Counted from the stretch's first letter, positions 19,125-30,472 are shown. The stretch is DNA of 64,000 nt from Paenibacillus sp. DCT19 (GCF_003268635.1 NZ_CP029639.1:1933501-1997500); one strand, 5' to 3'. A program made the numbers and translations. The notes: generated by a model not told the origin, from the sequence alone.

Positions 19125-19482
19125 ACGAGAATATTTCATCGGCTATGAAGAGGACGAAGTTTTAAGGGCTCTTTTGCTCAGAGAGTGGCTGGATCTGCTG
19201 AAACCACCACCATTATCCCTTATATACGAGCTCACCTCGGAGCTGTTTTCCTGAAAAGCATTGGATGTCACTCCAACTGGTTATTAGGGAAAATCGTATG
19301 TCTGCGTTACAGACAACAGGTATAGATAACGGATATGTCCGTTAGGACTATTGTTTTTTGTACCTGGTAAGGTCCGTTATTGCGAAATTTCGGACAAAGT
19401 TGGGTGGTACCACGGAAGCGATAACCTTTCGTCCCTCGCAAGCATGAACTTGTTTGCAGGGGATGGAAGGTTTTTTTTGTAA
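19125..19482 (+). promoter_or_regulatory. T-box leader, leucine specifier (CTC), of the ilvB-ilvN-ilvC-leuA operon
   Basis: The T-box core GGGTGGTACCACGG is at 19402-19415, followed by the terminator hairpin (AACCTTTCGTCCC ... GGGATGGAAGGTT) and TTTTTTTT near 19460-19480. The long stem I region ends in a loop where GAG-CTC-ACC places CTC, a leucine codon, at 19231-19233 as specifier. Uncharged tRNA-Leu would stabilise the antiterminator and switch on the operon when leucine is scarce, as in the B. subtilis ilv-leu operon. The T-box is certain; the specifier reading is very likely. Confidence 0.88.
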
Positions 19483-19526
19483 CTTCTAATGTCAGAATGG
19501 TGTGAATTTCGAGAGGAGGATGACTA

Positions 19527-21278
19527 ATGGGTGCTCAAATTCCAGAAGTACGATCAACAGAAGAATTACGTGAAAAATGGATGAAGCCGGAGGTCATTAG
19601 CGGTTCCGAGATTTTGCTAAGAAGCCTGTTGCTGGAAGGTGTAGATTGTGTCTTCGGTTACCCTGGGGGTGCAGTACTTTATATCTATGATGCGATGTAT
19701 GGTTTCGAGGATTTCAAGCATGTATTAACTCGTCACGAGCAAGGTGCCATTCATGCGGCTGACGGATATGCACGTGCGAGTGGTAAGGTAGGCGTATGTA
19801 TCGCCACTTCCGGACCAGGGGCAACCAATCTGGTTACTGGAATTGCAACAGCGTATATGGACTCTGTTCCTCTCGTTGTGATTACAGGTAACGTTGTCTC
19901 CAGCCTGATCGGATCGGATGCTTTCCAAGAAGCAGACATCACGGGGATTACAATGCCAATTACGAAACACAGCTATTTGGTAAAAGATGTTAAGGAACTA
20001 CCGCGTGTCATTCACGAGGCATTCCACATCGCTAATACAGGTCGTAAAGGTCCGGTTCTGATCGACATTCCAAAAGATGTATCTGCGAACAAAACATTGT
20101 TCGAGCCAAGTACTGAGCCTGTTACGCTTAGAGGGTATAATCCTCGTACTGTACCGAACAAACTGCAGGTTGATCGCTTGGCACAAGCCATTCAAGAAGC
20201 AGAGCGGCCGATGATCCTTGCAGGTGGAGGCGTTGTATACTCTGGTGGACACGAAGCACTCTTCGAGTTTGTTGAGAAAACAGGTATTCCAATTACAACA
20301 ACTTTGCTGGGCTTAGGCGCTTTCCCAAGTGGACACGAATTGTGGACAGGGATGCCAGGGATGCATGGTACGTATACCTCGAATCTAGCTATCCAACAAT
20401 CGGATTTGTTAATTAATATCGGAGCACGTTTCGATGACCGGGTTACTGGTAAACTGGACGGTTTTGCGCCACACGCCAAAATTGTACACATCGATATCGA
20501 TCCAGCCGAAATTGGTAAAAACATTGCAACAGATATTCCAATTGTTGGTGATGTGAAGACCGTGCTTGAGATTGCGAACAAAGAAGTGCAGCGTGCAGAG
20601 CGTGCGGATGCATGGAGAGATCAGATCAAGCAATGGAAACAAGAGAAACCTTACAGTTACACGGATTCGGATGAAGAATTGAAACCGCAATGGGTTGTCG
20701 AGTTGTTAAACGATACAACGAAAGGCGAGGCAATTGTAACGACGGATGTTGGACAGCACCAGATGTGGGCAGCTCAATATTACAAATTCAATCAGCCGCG
20801 TTCTTGGGTAACCTCAGGTGGTTTGGGAACAATGGGCTTCGGATTCCCTTCAGCAATCGGTGCTCAAATGGCAAATCCAGACAGACTGGTTATCTCTATT
20901 AACGGTGACGGTGGAATGCAGATGTGTTCCCAAGAACTAGCAATCTGTGCAATTAACAACATTCCAGTGAAGATTGTTATTATCAACAACCAAGTGCTTG
21001 GAATGGTACGTCAGTGGCAGGAAATTATCTACGAGAATCGCTATAGTCACATTGATTTGGCGGGAAGTCCTGATTTTGTTAAATTGGCAGAAGCCTACGG
21101 TGTTAAAGGATTGCGCGCTACGAACAAGGAAGAAGCGGAGCGAGCTTGGCAAGAAGCACTGGACACACCGGGACCAGTCGTTGTAGAGTTTGTTGTACGT
21201 AAGGAAGAAAACGTATATCCAATGGTTCCGCAAGGAGCGACAATCGATCAAATGCTGATGGGGGATGCTGAGAAATGA
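19527..21278 (+). CDS. ilvB: acetolactate synthase, large catalytic subunit
   Basis: The enzyme condenses two pyruvates to acetolactate, or pyruvate with 2-oxobutyrate, as the first common step to valine, leucine and isoleucine. The 583-residue sequence shows VFGYPGGAVLYIYDAMY, the catalytic glutamate region RHEQGAIHAADGYARASGK, and the thiamine diphosphate motif NGDGGMQMCSQELA (GDG...). ATG 19527 follows GAGAGGAGGATG. The 3' end overlaps ilvN by 4 bases. Controlled by the Leu T-box at 19125-19482. Confidence 0.97.
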   Translation: MGAQIPEVRSTEELREKWMKPEVISGSEILLRSLLLEGVDCVFGYPGGAVLYIYDAMYGFEDFKHVLTRHEQGAIHAADGYARASGKVGVCIATSGPGATNLVTGIATAYMDSVPLVVITGNVVSSLIGSDAFQEADITGITMPITKHSYLVKDVKELPRVIHEAFHIANTGRKGPVLIDIPKDVSANKTLFEPSTEPVTLRGYNPRTVPNKLQVDRLAQAIQEAERPMILAGGGVVYSGGHEALFEFVEKTGIPITTTLLGLGAFPSGHELWTGMPGMHGTYTSNLAIQQSDLLINIGARFDDRVTGKLDGFAPHAKIVHIDIDPAEIGKNIATDIPIVGDVKTVLEIANKEVQRAERADAWRDQIKQWKQEKPYSYTDSDEELKPQWVVELLNDTTKGEAIVTTDVGQHQMWAAQYYKFNQPRSWVTSGGLGTMGFGFPSAIGAQMANPDRLVISINGDGGMQMCSQELAICAINNIPVKIVIINNQVLGMVRQWQEIIYENRYSHIDLAGSPDFVKLAEAYGVKGLRATNKEEAERAWQEALDTPGPVVVEFVVRKEENVYPMVPQGATIDQMLMGDAEK

Positions 21279-21757
21279 TTAGACATACAATTTCGATTTT
21301 GGTCAACGATCAGCCGGGCGTCCTTCAGCGGGTATCAGGTTTGTTCGGTCGACGCGGTTACAACATTGAGAGTATTACGGTGGGTCAATCGGAAGAGCCG
21401 GGTTTGTCCCGGATGGTCATTGTCACCATTGGTGACGATAAAACATTGGAACAGATCGAGAAACAATTGTACAAGATCATTGATGTCATCAAAGTTGTTG
21501 ATTTCAGCCTGAAACCTATGGTTGCTCGCGAGCTTGCGCTAATTAAGGTAAAAGCAGAGCCATCCGAACGGCCTGAGATTATGGGTGTTGTGGAAACTTT
21601 TAGAGCAGCCGTAGTCGATATCGGACCTGGTAGCCTGATGGTGCAGGTGGTAGGAGATACAGACAAAATTGATGCCATGATTGAGTTACTTAAACCATAC
21701 GGTATTCGTGAACTTTCTCGTACAGGCGTAACGGCATTGGTAAGAGGAAACGCATAA
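21275..21757 (+). CDS. ilvN: acetolactate synthase, small regulatory subunit
   Basis: This 160-residue subunit stimulates IlvB and confers valine feedback inhibition through its N-terminal ACT domain (TISILVNDQPGVLQRVSGLF, residues 4-23, then RRGYNIESITVG). A C-terminal ALS_ss_C region follows. ATG 21275 overlaps the ilvB stop, so the two are made together. Confidence 0.97.
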   Translation: MIRHTISILVNDQPGVLQRVSGLFGRRGYNIESITVGQSEEPGLSRMVIVTIGDDKTLEQIEKQLYKIIDVIKVVDFSLKPMVARELALIKVKAEPSERPEIMGVVETFRAAVVDIGPGSLMVQVVGDTDKIDAMIELLKPYGIRELSRTGVTALVRGNA

Positions 21758-21854
21758 ATTATTATGAATTTTCTTTGAAAATGTAGAGAACGACAAAATC
21801 CGGCATTGCTTGCAATTTAACATTTTAGTGATGTAACGCTTGAAAAGAGAAATA

Positions 21855-22985
<1,131 letters not shown>

Positions 22986-23164
22986 GCATCTCGTTTAAGG
23001 AATTATAGCAATTCACAGAGTTTCAACTGGAAATAGCGGCCGTGCTTATGCGTGAGCCGCTATTACTGGTTTAAAGGAGCAAGGGGATGGTTGCCGTCTG
23101 CTAACGACGGTAATGAATTGAACCCAATTGCCTGAATAATAATCAAGTCAAGGAGGTGCGAAGC

Positions 23165-24706
23165 GTGCGTAAAATCTATGTATTTGACACAACGCTACGT
23201 GATGGAGAACAATCTCCGGGAGTTAACCTGAACACTCGTGAAAAGGTGGAGATTGCACATCAGCTGGAGCGACTTGGTATTGACCGGATGGAAGCAGGTT
23301 TTCCAGCGGCTTCTCCAGGGGATCTGGCAGCAGTCAATGCAGTAGCCAAAGCGGTGAAAAATATTACAGTAATTGGACTGTCTCGTTCGAGAGAACAAGA
23401 TATTGATGCTGTAAAGGAAGCGCTGAAAGGTGCACAGGATCCGTGTATTCACGTGTTTTTGGCGACGTCACCCATTCACCGTCAACATAAACTCCGCATG
23501 GACAAAGCGCAGGTGCTTGATACGGCACGCTCTGCGATTCGTTATGCCAAGAAAACGTTCTCTAAAATTGAATTCTCTCTGGAGGATGCAGGACGTACAG
23601 AGTACGATTTTCTCGTAGAAATGGTGAATATGGCGGTTGAGGAAGGCGCGTCCGTTGTTAATATTCCAGATACGGTCGGATATCTGAGCCCATATGAGTA
23701 CGGTAACATTTTCAAACATCTCAAAGAGAATGTACATGGGATCGAAAAAGTACAGCTAAGTGCTCATTGCCATAACGACCTGGGCATGGCTACAGCAAAT
23801 ACGCTGGCCGCGATCCTGAATGGTGCTGACCAGATTGAAGGCACGATCAACGGAATCGGTGAACGTGCGGGTAATACCGCAATTGAAGAAATTGCGATGG
23901 CACTGGAGACCCGCCAAGAGTTTTTCCAAGCCAAAACATCGCTACAACTGTCTGAGATTGCGCGGACTAGTCGTCTCGTGAGTCGTTTGACAGGTATGGT
24001 TGTGCCTGGAAATAAAGCGATTGTTGGTGCGAATGCATTCGCACATGAATCCGGAATCCACCAGGATGGCATGTTGAAAGAGAAAACAACGTATGAGATT
24101 ATGACGCCAGAGACCATTGGTCTGAAGGAAAGTAAACTTGTACTGGGTAAACATTCCGGACGTCATGCATTCCGTGAACGTTTGATCGAGCTGGGTTATG
24201 AGTTGGAAGATGAAGCGCTGAACCGCGCATTTGGCCAATTCAAAGATCTGGCAGATAAGAAAAAAGAAGTTACCGATGAAGATCTACTCGCCCTGATTGA
24301 AGAGAAATTGCAGGATGCACCTGAGGTGTATAAACTGGAGTCTATCTTTGTAACATACGGGGATGAATCTGTTCCAACAGCGAAAGTTCGCATCACAACC
24401 CTCGAGGGTAATACGATCGAACAGCAGGCTGAAGGAAATGGATCTGTAGATGCCATCTACAATGCCATTGACCTGGTTAGTGGAGAAGAGGTAACCTTGT
24501 CCGATTATTCGATCAAGTCAGTTACACATGGTAAGGATGCATTGGGTGAAGTTCATGTTGTTCTTACCCAAAATGAGGTGTCTGTACAGGGGCGTGGGGT
24601 AAGCACTGATATTTTGGGTGCAAGTGCGCGTGCCTATGTAGACGGTCTGAACCAATTGATCGAGAAACGAAAAACATACACGAACCGAGTGAATGTGAAC
24701 CTGTAA
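23165..24706 (+). CDS. leuA: 2-isopropylmalate synthase
   Basis: LeuA condenses acetyl-CoA with 2-oxoisovalerate, the first committed step to leucine. The 513-residue protein begins [20 protein letters not shown], the DRE-TIM metallolyase signature; [15 protein letters not shown] binds the metal, and the C-terminal region is the LeuA leucine-feedback domain. GTG 23165 is favoured by AAGGAGGT at 23151-23158, 6 bases upstream. The gap from ilvC has a hairpin (AATAGCGGC / GCCGCTATT near 23032-23067) without T run. Probably the last gene of the operon: leuC and leuD are not in the window. Confidence 0.96.
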   Translation: MRKIYVFDTTLRDGEQSPGVNLNTREKVEIAHQLERLGIDRMEAGFPAASPGDLAAVNAVAKAVKNITVIGLSRSREQDIDAVKEALKGAQDPCIHVFLATSPIHRQHKLRMDKAQVLDTARSAIRYAKKTFSKIEFSLEDAGRTEYDFLVEMVNMAVEEGASVVNIPDTVGYLSPYEYGNIFKHLKENVHGIEKVQLSAHCHNDLGMATANTLAAILNGADQIEGTINGIGERAGNTAIEEIAMALETRQEFFQAKTSLQLSEIARTSRLVSRLTGMVVPGNKAIVGANAFAHESGIHQDGMLKEKTTYEIMTPETIGLKESKLVLGKHSGRHAFRERLIELGYELEDEALNRAFGQFKDLADKKKEVTDEDLLALIEEKLQDAPEVYKLESIFVTYGDESVPTAKVRITTLEGNTIEQQAEGNGSVDAIYNAIDLVSGEEVTLSDYSIKSVTHGKDALGEVHVVLTQNEVSVQGRGVSTDILGASARAYVDGLNQLIEKRKTYTNRVNVNL

Positions 24707-24796
24707 TTATACTTGTGTTGTGCGAAGGCAATGTGTGAATTCACTATGTTACGCCTGAGCTGAAGTACATTTACTGAAAATCACATGTTGGTGAAA

Positions 24797-24843
24797 CCAA
24801 AAAAGTCTGACCTCCTTAGCGTTACAAGGGTCAGACTTTTTGG
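24797..24843. terminator. bidirectional intrinsic terminator after leuA
   Basis: CCAAAAAAGTCTGACC pairs with GGTCAGACTTTTTGG around a 16-base loop. It has A and T runs on both sides and serves leuA (+) and the aldo/keto reductase (-). Confidence 0.85.
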
Positions 24844-24932
24844 CTATCCTATGATTTTATCTAACAGCATGAGTAACGTTATAACTGCTGCTTTAATCAG
24901 ATATGAGTACGATATCAGGATTCATTCTGATG

Positions 24933-25913
24933 TTACCACGCATAAGCGTTCGGGGCATGTCCGCCAGGGCCTGGGAAAATTTCATCCAAGCCCTTAAGAA
25001 CTTCTTCGTCTAGCGTTACTTCGAGACATTTGAGTGCAGTCTCAAACTGCTCTAATGTACGTGGGCCGATAATAGGTGCTGTGACTGCTGGATTCGCGGC
25101 TACCCAAGCGAGTGCTACTGTATCCTGTGGTTCACCGAGTTCACGACATAATGCCGCGAATTGCTCAAGTTGTGATTGCTGACGTTCGATCCGTTCGGAG
25201 ATACCGCCACTGCGCGTTCCTTCCAGCTTTTGAAGCGCATTACGTCCGAGCAGTCCACCATCCAGTGGGCTCCATGGAATTACGCCTAAGCCTAATTCTT
25301 TCGCTGCAGGAAGAACCTCCAGCTCAGGTAAACGACAATTGAGGCTGTATTTATGCTGTTCGGAAACGAGACCAAGGAAATGGCGGTTTTTAGCTTCACT
25401 CTGTGCAATGGCAATCTGCCAAGCGGCAAAGTTGCTTGAACCTACATATCCAATTTTTCCCTGATACACTGCGTTCTCAAATGCATGCCATAGTTCGTCC
25501 CAGGTAACGACAGGATCAACATGGTGCATCTGATATAGTTCAATATGATCCGTTTGCAGACGGCGGAGGGAACCTTCGAGGTGGCGTCTGATTTTATATG
25601 CGGATAGCCCAGCTTCATTGTTCGGGCCATCGTTCTCATCATGCATAGAGCCGTAGACTTTGGTTGCGAGAACAACCTTCTCACGTCGGCCGCCACCTTG
25701 GCTGAACCAACGACCAATAATTTCTTCTGTCAGGCCTGAATTTTCGCGCCAGCCATAAATGTTAGCGGTATCAAAAAAATTCACTCCCGCATCCAGCGCG
25801 GCATCCATGATGCGAAAGGCTTCTTTTTCGTCTGTGATCGGTCCAAAATTCATGGTACCGAGACAGATGCGACTAACCTTAAGACCGGATTTACCCAAAT
25901 ACGAATATTGCAT
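24933..25913 (-). CDS. aldo/keto reductase
   Basis: This is an NADPH-dependent carbonyl reductase of the AKR superfamily, 326 residues. The catalytic tetrad is visible: Asp and Tyr in FFDTANIYGWR (residues 45-55), Lys in VVLATKVYGS, and His in LYQMHHVDP. The cofactor tail motif is APIIGPRTLEQFETAL. It lies between leuA and leuB on the opposite strand, so it splits the leu genes but shares no obvious function with them. The substrate is unknown. Confidence 0.88.
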   Translation of the reverse strand: MQYSYLGKSGLKVSRICLGTMNFGPITDEKEAFRIMDAALDAGVNFFDTANIYGWRENSGLTEEIIGRWFSQGGGRREKVVLATKVYGSMHDENDGPNNEAGLSAYKIRRHLEGSLRRLQTDHIELYQMHHVDPVVTWDELWHAFENAVYQGKIGYVGSSNFAAWQIAIAQSEAKNRHFLGLVSEQHKYSLNCRLPELEVLPAAKELGLGVIPWSPLDGGLLGRNALQKLEGTRSGGISERIERQQSQLEQFAALCRELGEPQDTVALAWVAANPAVTAPIIGPRTLEQFETALKCLEVTLDEEVLKGLDEIFPGPGGHAPNAYAW

Positions 25914-26147
25914 GGTGATTATCCCTCCTGCGTACCTGATTTGAATTCAGCTATATTTTACCTTACCAAGAGAAGTGGAACAACTTATATACGTTAAGAT
26001 TGAACTGCTTATAGGTAAAATCTATTAAAGTCATAGATTGTATATCTTGGTCAAATGACCTCAAAATATGATACAAAAGAGAGAGTTAATATGAGAGCGT
26101 TACTTCGTGAATAGTTATAATGAATCGATACAAGGAGTGGACAACCC

Positions 26148-27233
26148 ATGGCAGAAGTGAAAAAAATTGCAGTCATTGCTGGAGATGGAATCGGACCAGA
26201 AGTCGTAGCTGAGGCTGAAAAGGTACTTAAACGCACAGAAGAAGTATTCGGCTATCGTTTTGAAACAGAGCATGCTTTGTTTGGCGGAATTGCCATCGAT
26301 GAGAAGGGTACACCGCTTCCTGAAGAAACGTTGACGGTATGTAAAAGTGCTGACGCAGTCCTGCTCGGAGCTGTAGGTGGTCCTAAATGGGACAATAACA
26401 GTAAGGAGCTGCGTCCTGAAACAGGTTTGCTTGGTATTCGTAAAGCGCTTGGACTTTTCTCCAATCTACGCCCGGCAGTTGTGTTTGATTGCTTGAAAGA
26501 CGCGTCCACACTGAAACCGGAAGTACTGGAAGGTACGGATCTCATGGTTGTGCGTGAGCTGACTGGCGGAATTTACTTCGGTGAGAAATTCAGACGTGAA
26601 GGTTCACAAGGTGAAGAGGCTGTAGACACTTGCGTATATAATGTAACTGAAGTGGAGCGCATCGTTCGTCAGGCCTTCGAAATTGCTCAAGGCCGTCGTA
26701 AAAAACTCGCTTCTGTAGACAAAGCGAACGTACTCGAAACATCCCGCCTCTGGCGTGAAGTCGTTAACCGGGTAGCACCGGATTATCCGGACGTTGAAGT
26801 GGAACATGTGCTTGTTGACAACTGTGCAATGCAGTTGCTGCGTCGTCCAGCTAGCTTTGACGTCATCGTAACGGAAAATATGTTTGGCGATATCTTGAGT
26901 GATGAAGCAGCAATGCTGACAGGCTCTATCGGTATGCTCGCATCTGCATCTCTTGGAGAAGGCAGCTTCGGTCTGTACGAGCCGGTACACGGCTCTGCAC
27001 CTGATATTGCGGGTCAAGGTTTGGCGAATCCAATCGCAACGATTCTATCACTTGCTCTGATGTTCCGTACAACCTTTGGTTATGCTGAAGGCGCAGATGC
27101 GATTGAAGCAGCTGTATCCAATGTGCTGAATGCAGGACATCGTACCAGCGATATCGCTGTAGATAAGAGCACAGCAATCAGTACAACGGAGATGGGCGAC
27201 TTGATCGTCGCAGCAATCCAGAAACAGGCGTAA
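26148..27233 (+). CDS. leuB: 3-isopropylmalate dehydrogenase
   Basis: LeuB oxidises and decarboxylates 3-isopropylmalate to 2-oxoisocaproate with NAD. The 361-residue sequence shows [17 protein letters not shown] near the N-terminus, the substrate-binding [11 protein letters not shown], the metal-binding [14 protein letters not shown] and the NAD loop [18 protein letters not shown] 26148 follows CAAGGAGTGG. It is 1.4 kb from leuA and on its own transcript, with no leuC/leuD beside it. Confidence 0.96.
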   Translation: MAEVKKIAVIAGDGIGPEVVAEAEKVLKRTEEVFGYRFETEHALFGGIAIDEKGTPLPEETLTVCKSADAVLLGAVGGPKWDNNSKELRPETGLLGIRKALGLFSNLRPAVVFDCLKDASTLKPEVLEGTDLMVVRELTGGIYFGEKFRREGSQGEEAVDTCVYNVTEVERIVRQAFEIAQGRRKKLASVDKANVLETSRLWREVVNRVAPDYPDVEVEHVLVDNCAMQLLRRPASFDVIVTENMFGDILSDEAAMLTGSIGMLASASLGEGSFGLYEPVHGSAPDIAGQGLANPIATILSLALMFRTTFGYAEGADAIEAAVSNVLNAGHRTSDIAVDKSTAISTTEMGDLIVAAIQKQA

Positions 27234-27249
27234 TTATACGATCAACAAG

Positions 27250-27290
27250 ACAGCCCTTTGTCTCCTATTATGGAAGATACAGAGGGCTGT
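27250..27290 (+). terminator. hairpin terminator after leuB
   Basis: ACAGCCCT / AGGGCTGT flank a long loop whose ends also pair, followed by TTCCTTTA. The T run is weak. Confidence 0.55.
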
Positions 27291-27322
27291 TCCTTTATGA
27301 GATTGGCACGAAAAATCCTTAT

Positions 27323-27337
27323 TTATAATTATTATAA
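27323..27337. promoter_or_regulatory. PerR operator of ahpC
   Basis: TTATAATTATTATAA matches the PerR box consensus TTATAATNATTATAA at every position. PerR is the metal-dependent peroxide repressor of Bacillus relatives. The site lies about 20 bp upstream of the likely -35 element and 170 bp upstream of ahpC. Confidence 0.85.
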
Positions 27338-27356
27338 AAAAATAACGTTTATAATC

Positions 27357-27385
27357 TTGACTTTGAGAAGTCCGGATGATAACAT
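27357..27385 (+). promoter_or_regulatory. sigma-A promoter of ahpC
   Basis: TTGACT at 27357-27362, a 17-base spacer and TAACAT at 27380-27385, just downstream of the PerR box. An alternative -10, TATAAT at 27350-27355, would have no -35 but would sit closer to the box. Confidence 0.55.
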
Positions 27386-27509
27386 TTTACTTGTACTTGT
27401 TATCAAGTATCAAATTCATTTAATGACAGGAGAGACGCCCTGCGTTTCTACCTGATGATGAGCAATCCATATGGATGCTTACATAATCCCAAAGGAGGAA
27501 TTTTTAGTT

Positions 27510-28049
27510 ATGGCAGAACGTTTGGTTGGTAGACCAGCACCAGATTTCGCAATGGAAACAGTATCAGGAGACGGACAAGATTTCGGTTCCGTGAAACTGT
27601 CCGATTACCGTGGCAAATGGCTCGTATTCTTCTTTTATCCTTTGGACTTCACATTTGTGTGCCCAACTGAAATTACAGCTTTGAGCGTTGCTGCAGAGCA
27701 ATTCAAAGCTTTGGATACTGAAATTCTTGGCGTGAGCGTGGACTCCGTACACAGCCACAAAGCTTGGATCAACACACCTGTAGACAGCAATGGTCTGGGT
27801 CAATTGAACTTCCCACTCGCTTCCGATATCACGAAGCAAGTAGCTAAAGATTACGGCGTTCTGATCGAAGAAGAAGGCGTTGCATTGCGCGGTTTGTTCA
27901 TCATCGATCCAGAAGGCGAATTGAAATACCAAGTCGTTAACCACAATGATGTAGGCCGTAGTGTTGAAGAAACACTTCGTGTACTGCAAGCACTGCAATC
28001 CGGCGGATTGTGTGCAATGAACTGGAAACCAGGCGACAACAACCTGTAA
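27510..28049 (+). CDS. ahpC: alkyl hydroperoxide reductase C / 2-Cys peroxiredoxin
   Basis: The peroxiredoxin reduces hydrogen peroxide and organic hydroperoxides. The 179-residue protein has the peroxidatic Cys in DFTFVCPTEITAL (near residue 50) and the resolving Cys in GGLCAMNW near the C-terminus, typical of 2-Cys enzymes. ATG 27510 follows AAAGGAGG at 27491-27498; the frame opens at 27471 without a ribosome site. There is no ahpF next to it, so its reductant is probably thioredoxin or an unlinked AhpF. Control by PerR is inferred from the operator at 27323. Confidence 0.93.
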   Translation: MAERLVGRPAPDFAMETVSGDGQDFGSVKLSDYRGKWLVFFFYPLDFTFVCPTEITALSVAAEQFKALDTEILGVSVDSVHSHKAWINTPVDSNGLGQLNFPLASDITKQVAKDYGVLIEEEGVALRGLFIIDPEGELKYQVVNHNDVGRSVEETLRVLQALQSGGLCAMNWKPGDNNL

Positions 28050-28078
28050 GCCAGAATTAACTTGAACGCATCATGTTC

Positions 28079-28112
28079 AAGCCCTCATCCCATACGGGAT
28101 TGAGGGCTTTTT
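28079..28112 (+). terminator. intrinsic terminator of ahpC
   Basis: AAGCCCTCATCCC pairs with GGGATTGAGGGCTT (one bulge) and is followed by TTTTT, 30 bases after the stop. Confidence 0.85.
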
Positions 28113-28408
28113 GCACCCTTTTTCCCGGATCGAAAAAGGAGTTGTCCAAAGATGTTTAGATTCGTATGGAAACGTGTTAATGATGTATTATAAGAATGAT
28201 CATATTTTATCCTCGTGAAAGAGGAATCGAAGGGCATAAAGGCGAATAGGGTATGGAAACCCGGTAAATTATCCGGTATGATTGCTCTCATATAATGAAG
28301 CATGTGAAATCCGTTGGAACTATTCCCTTTTCGGTAAGTGCTACAGGTGTACGGGATGTGATCTGCACACATTTTGATCCCGACACGTAATAAGGAGGGT
28401 GAACAAAA
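28113..28408. other. intergenic stretch before the zinc-ribbon gene
   Basis: About 300 bases with an AT-rich segment around 28185-28205 (TATTATAAG) that may hold a -10 element. I see no RNA gene, repeat or ORF with a ribosome site here. Confidence 0.4.
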
Positions 28409-28825
28409 ATGAGTTACTGTTGTGGGGCAAGTATGGTGGGAACAAAGGGCACGCTGAAGCATTACCGCACCCAGGTTCATAATGTTCCCCTGCTGTTTTG
28501 TCCGGTATGTCATCGGGTTGAGGTGCATTACAAAGTTGAAAACGAATATGAGATTCTTGCGGAGTATGCACATGGAGACGGTGCTTCCGAAATTGATTTT
28601 CAAGACTATGTAACAGAAGACGAAGATGCGATCTTCGAAAATTGTGTGAATCGCGAAAGCGAGGATGCCATGGTCATCGTGCAACGCCAGATTGATATGT
28701 CTCTCGATCTGCTTCGACTTGCTAAGGAAATGAAGGATGAGAAATGGGAAAGTGAGCTCAAGCGTCGATTAGCCGTGATGAGCCAACGCAGACTCAAAAT
28801 CCAGCACAATAAAAGCGGCTTGTAG
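28409..28825 (+). CDS. conserved hypothetical protein with CxxC zinc-binding motifs
   Basis: This 138-residue protein has an N-terminal cysteine pair (SYCCGAS) and LLFCPVCHRVEVHYKVENEY, which resembles YgiT-type zinc ribbons; the two pairs could hold one zinc. The middle is acidic, and the C-terminal 50 residues are charged helical (LLRLAKEMKDEKWESELKRR). ATG 28409 follows AAGGAGGGTG with good spacing. No function can be assigned. It is monocistronic and precedes a histidine kinase. Confidence 0.75.
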   Translation: MSYCCGASMVGTKGTLKHYRTQVHNVPLLFCPVCHRVEVHYKVENEYEILAEYAHGDGASEIDFQDYVTEDEDAIFENCVNRESEDAMVIVQRQIDMSLDLLRLAKEMKDEKWESELKRRLAVMSQRRLKIQHNKSGL

Positions 28826-29348
28826 ATCTTTTTGACGGCATATGGTTTCGATTGAATTCCATGATAGGTTGGAAACAAATGATGCTAATTGGCAGGCTGC
28901 GAATCCAAAGGGATTTCTCGAACAACGTCTATAAGAAATATAAATAAACGAAGCTTTTTCGCTATGCTCGCGAATCAGCTTCGTTTTTGTGTATTGAAAC
29001 TTAGCTATTTCGAGGTTTTTCTTAAAATAATTTCCATTCGACACTTTCTCCGATTGACTCCATTCTATAAACTTGTCTATGATAAAAACAGACTTGCAAA
29101 AGAGGCGGAGCAAAAAGTGTTCGTGTATGGGAATAGGAGAAGGTCAGAATGGAACATACGTATATCGTTTTCCGGATCGATTGTTGGTTACCGGAGATAA
29201 ACCAGCTTGGGTTCCGGACGCACCATCCATATTTTCGGCTCAGCCCCCTAACGAAAGGGCTCCGGTAAAGATCGGCCCTTCCTGTTTCTGTGATGATATG
29301 ATGTCCGAATGGCAAGTTTATCATTTACGTGAAAAGGAGGAACCTGAC
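28826..29348. other. intergenic region upstream of the histidine kinase, with an open upstream frame
   Basis: It contains the terminator at 28947-28988, then about 360 bases. The kinase frame is open back to 29073 and translates to a proline-containing stretch from 29109 that looks partly protein-like, but no good ribosome site precedes any start there. I cannot tell whether this is a leader or an N-terminal extension. Confidence 0.4.
28947..28988 (+). terminator. intrinsic terminator
   Basis: AACGAAGC pairs with GCTTCGTT across a 23-base insert that itself contains TTCGC/GCGAA, followed by TTTT. It lies 120 bases after the zinc-ribbon gene. Confidence 0.7.
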
Positions 29349-30452
29349 GTGATTAGTGAAATTCAGGATACAGTCCCTCAATTAACGAATGGTTTTCCGC
29401 CTGTACCTCTGGATAACAACAAGTACGAGAATGTCCTGGAGCATCTGGATAGCGGTATTATGTTGTTTGACAGCAATGGTGTATTGACGTTTATTAACGT
29501 ACAGATGGCAAAATTGTTGGAGCTTCCGCGGAGCCTGCTCAACGGATGCACACTGATGCAAATGATGCATCTTCCCCAGATGAGCCGATTCAAGAAAAAG
29601 AAAATTTTACGTATCTATCGGGAAACCATTTTTCATCGTAAGCGATATCATGAACTGATTGATGAGTATGGCAGGCACTGGCTGGTTACGGTTACCTATG
29701 GCGATCAGATGGATGGAGACTTTCTGTTCAGCGTTAAGGATGTATCCGACTACAAACAAATTGAACAGACGGCCTATCAAAATGACAAGCTTGCGATGTT
29801 GGGGCGGATCTCGGCATCGATTGCTCATGAGATTCGTAATCCTCTGACAGCCATTCGTGGATTCATCCAACTGCTACGTCCACACTTGTTGCAGCTAGGT
29901 AAAGATGAATACGCCAGAATCATACTAACTGAAATCGATCGAGCCAACGATATTATCTACGAATTCCTAAATTCCTCCAAACCGTCAGCGCCCCAGAAAA
30001 CCATCATGTCTGTGGACTCTTTGCTCAAAGAGGTGGTCTTGCTGACTGAAAGTGAAGGCTTAATGAAGGGGTGTGAAATTACCCTGGATGAAGCAGAATT
30101 ACCATTGAATGTCTCGATAGATGTGAAACAGATTAAACAGGTTATTTTGAATATGGTCAAAAATGCAATGGATGCGATTGAAGATGTGGGCGAGGAACAT
30201 ACCGGCTTAATTCGGATATCGACCAGCACGGAAAATAAATTTGTTCAGATCTCCATAGTGGATAACGGTCATGGAATGGATCATAATACGCTTGTACGTT
30301 TGTTCGATCCATTCTTCACAACGAAAGAAAGTGGTACAGGGCTTGGTCTGTCTGTTAGTTATCGCATCATTAAGAATCATGGAGGAACGATCTCTGTGGA
30401 TAGCAAGAAAGGGGAAGGCACACAGTTTAGAATTATGCTCCCCCTCGTGTAA
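29349..30452 (+). CDS. PAS-domain sensor histidine kinase (sporulation-kinase-like)
   Basis: From GTG 29349 it is 367 residues. A PAS domain (about residues 25-125, MLFDSNGVLTFINVQMAKLL) precedes a HisKA dimerisation helix with the phospho-accepting His in SIAHEIRNPLTAIRGFIQLL, then the HATPase boxes N (QVILNMVKNAMDAI), G1 (VDNGHGMD), F (LFDPFFTTKESG) and G2 (GTGLGLSV). No transmembrane helix and no neighbouring response regulator are seen, which fits an orphan cytosolic kinase feeding the Spo0 phosphorelay. GTG 29349 is favoured by AAGGAGG 8 bases upstream; the frame is open to 29073. Confidence 0.88.
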   Translation: MISEIQDTVPQLTNGFPPVPLDNNKYENVLEHLDSGIMLFDSNGVLTFINVQMAKLLELPRSLLNGCTLMQMMHLPQMSRFKKKKILRIYRETIFHRKRYHELIDEYGRHWLVTVTYGDQMDGDFLFSVKDVSDYKQIEQTAYQNDKLAMLGRISASIAHEIRNPLTAIRGFIQLLRPHLLQLGKDEYARIILTEIDRANDIIYEFLNSSKPSAPQKTIMSVDSLLKEVVLLTESEGLMKGCEITLDEAELPLNVSIDVKQIKQVILNMVKNAMDAIEDVGEEHTGLIRISTSTENKFVQISIVDNGHGMDHNTLVRLFDPFFTTKESGTGLGLSVSYRIIKNHGGTISVDSKKGEGTQFRIMLPLV

Positions 30453-30472
30453 CTTCAAAGGTGTAAACAACG

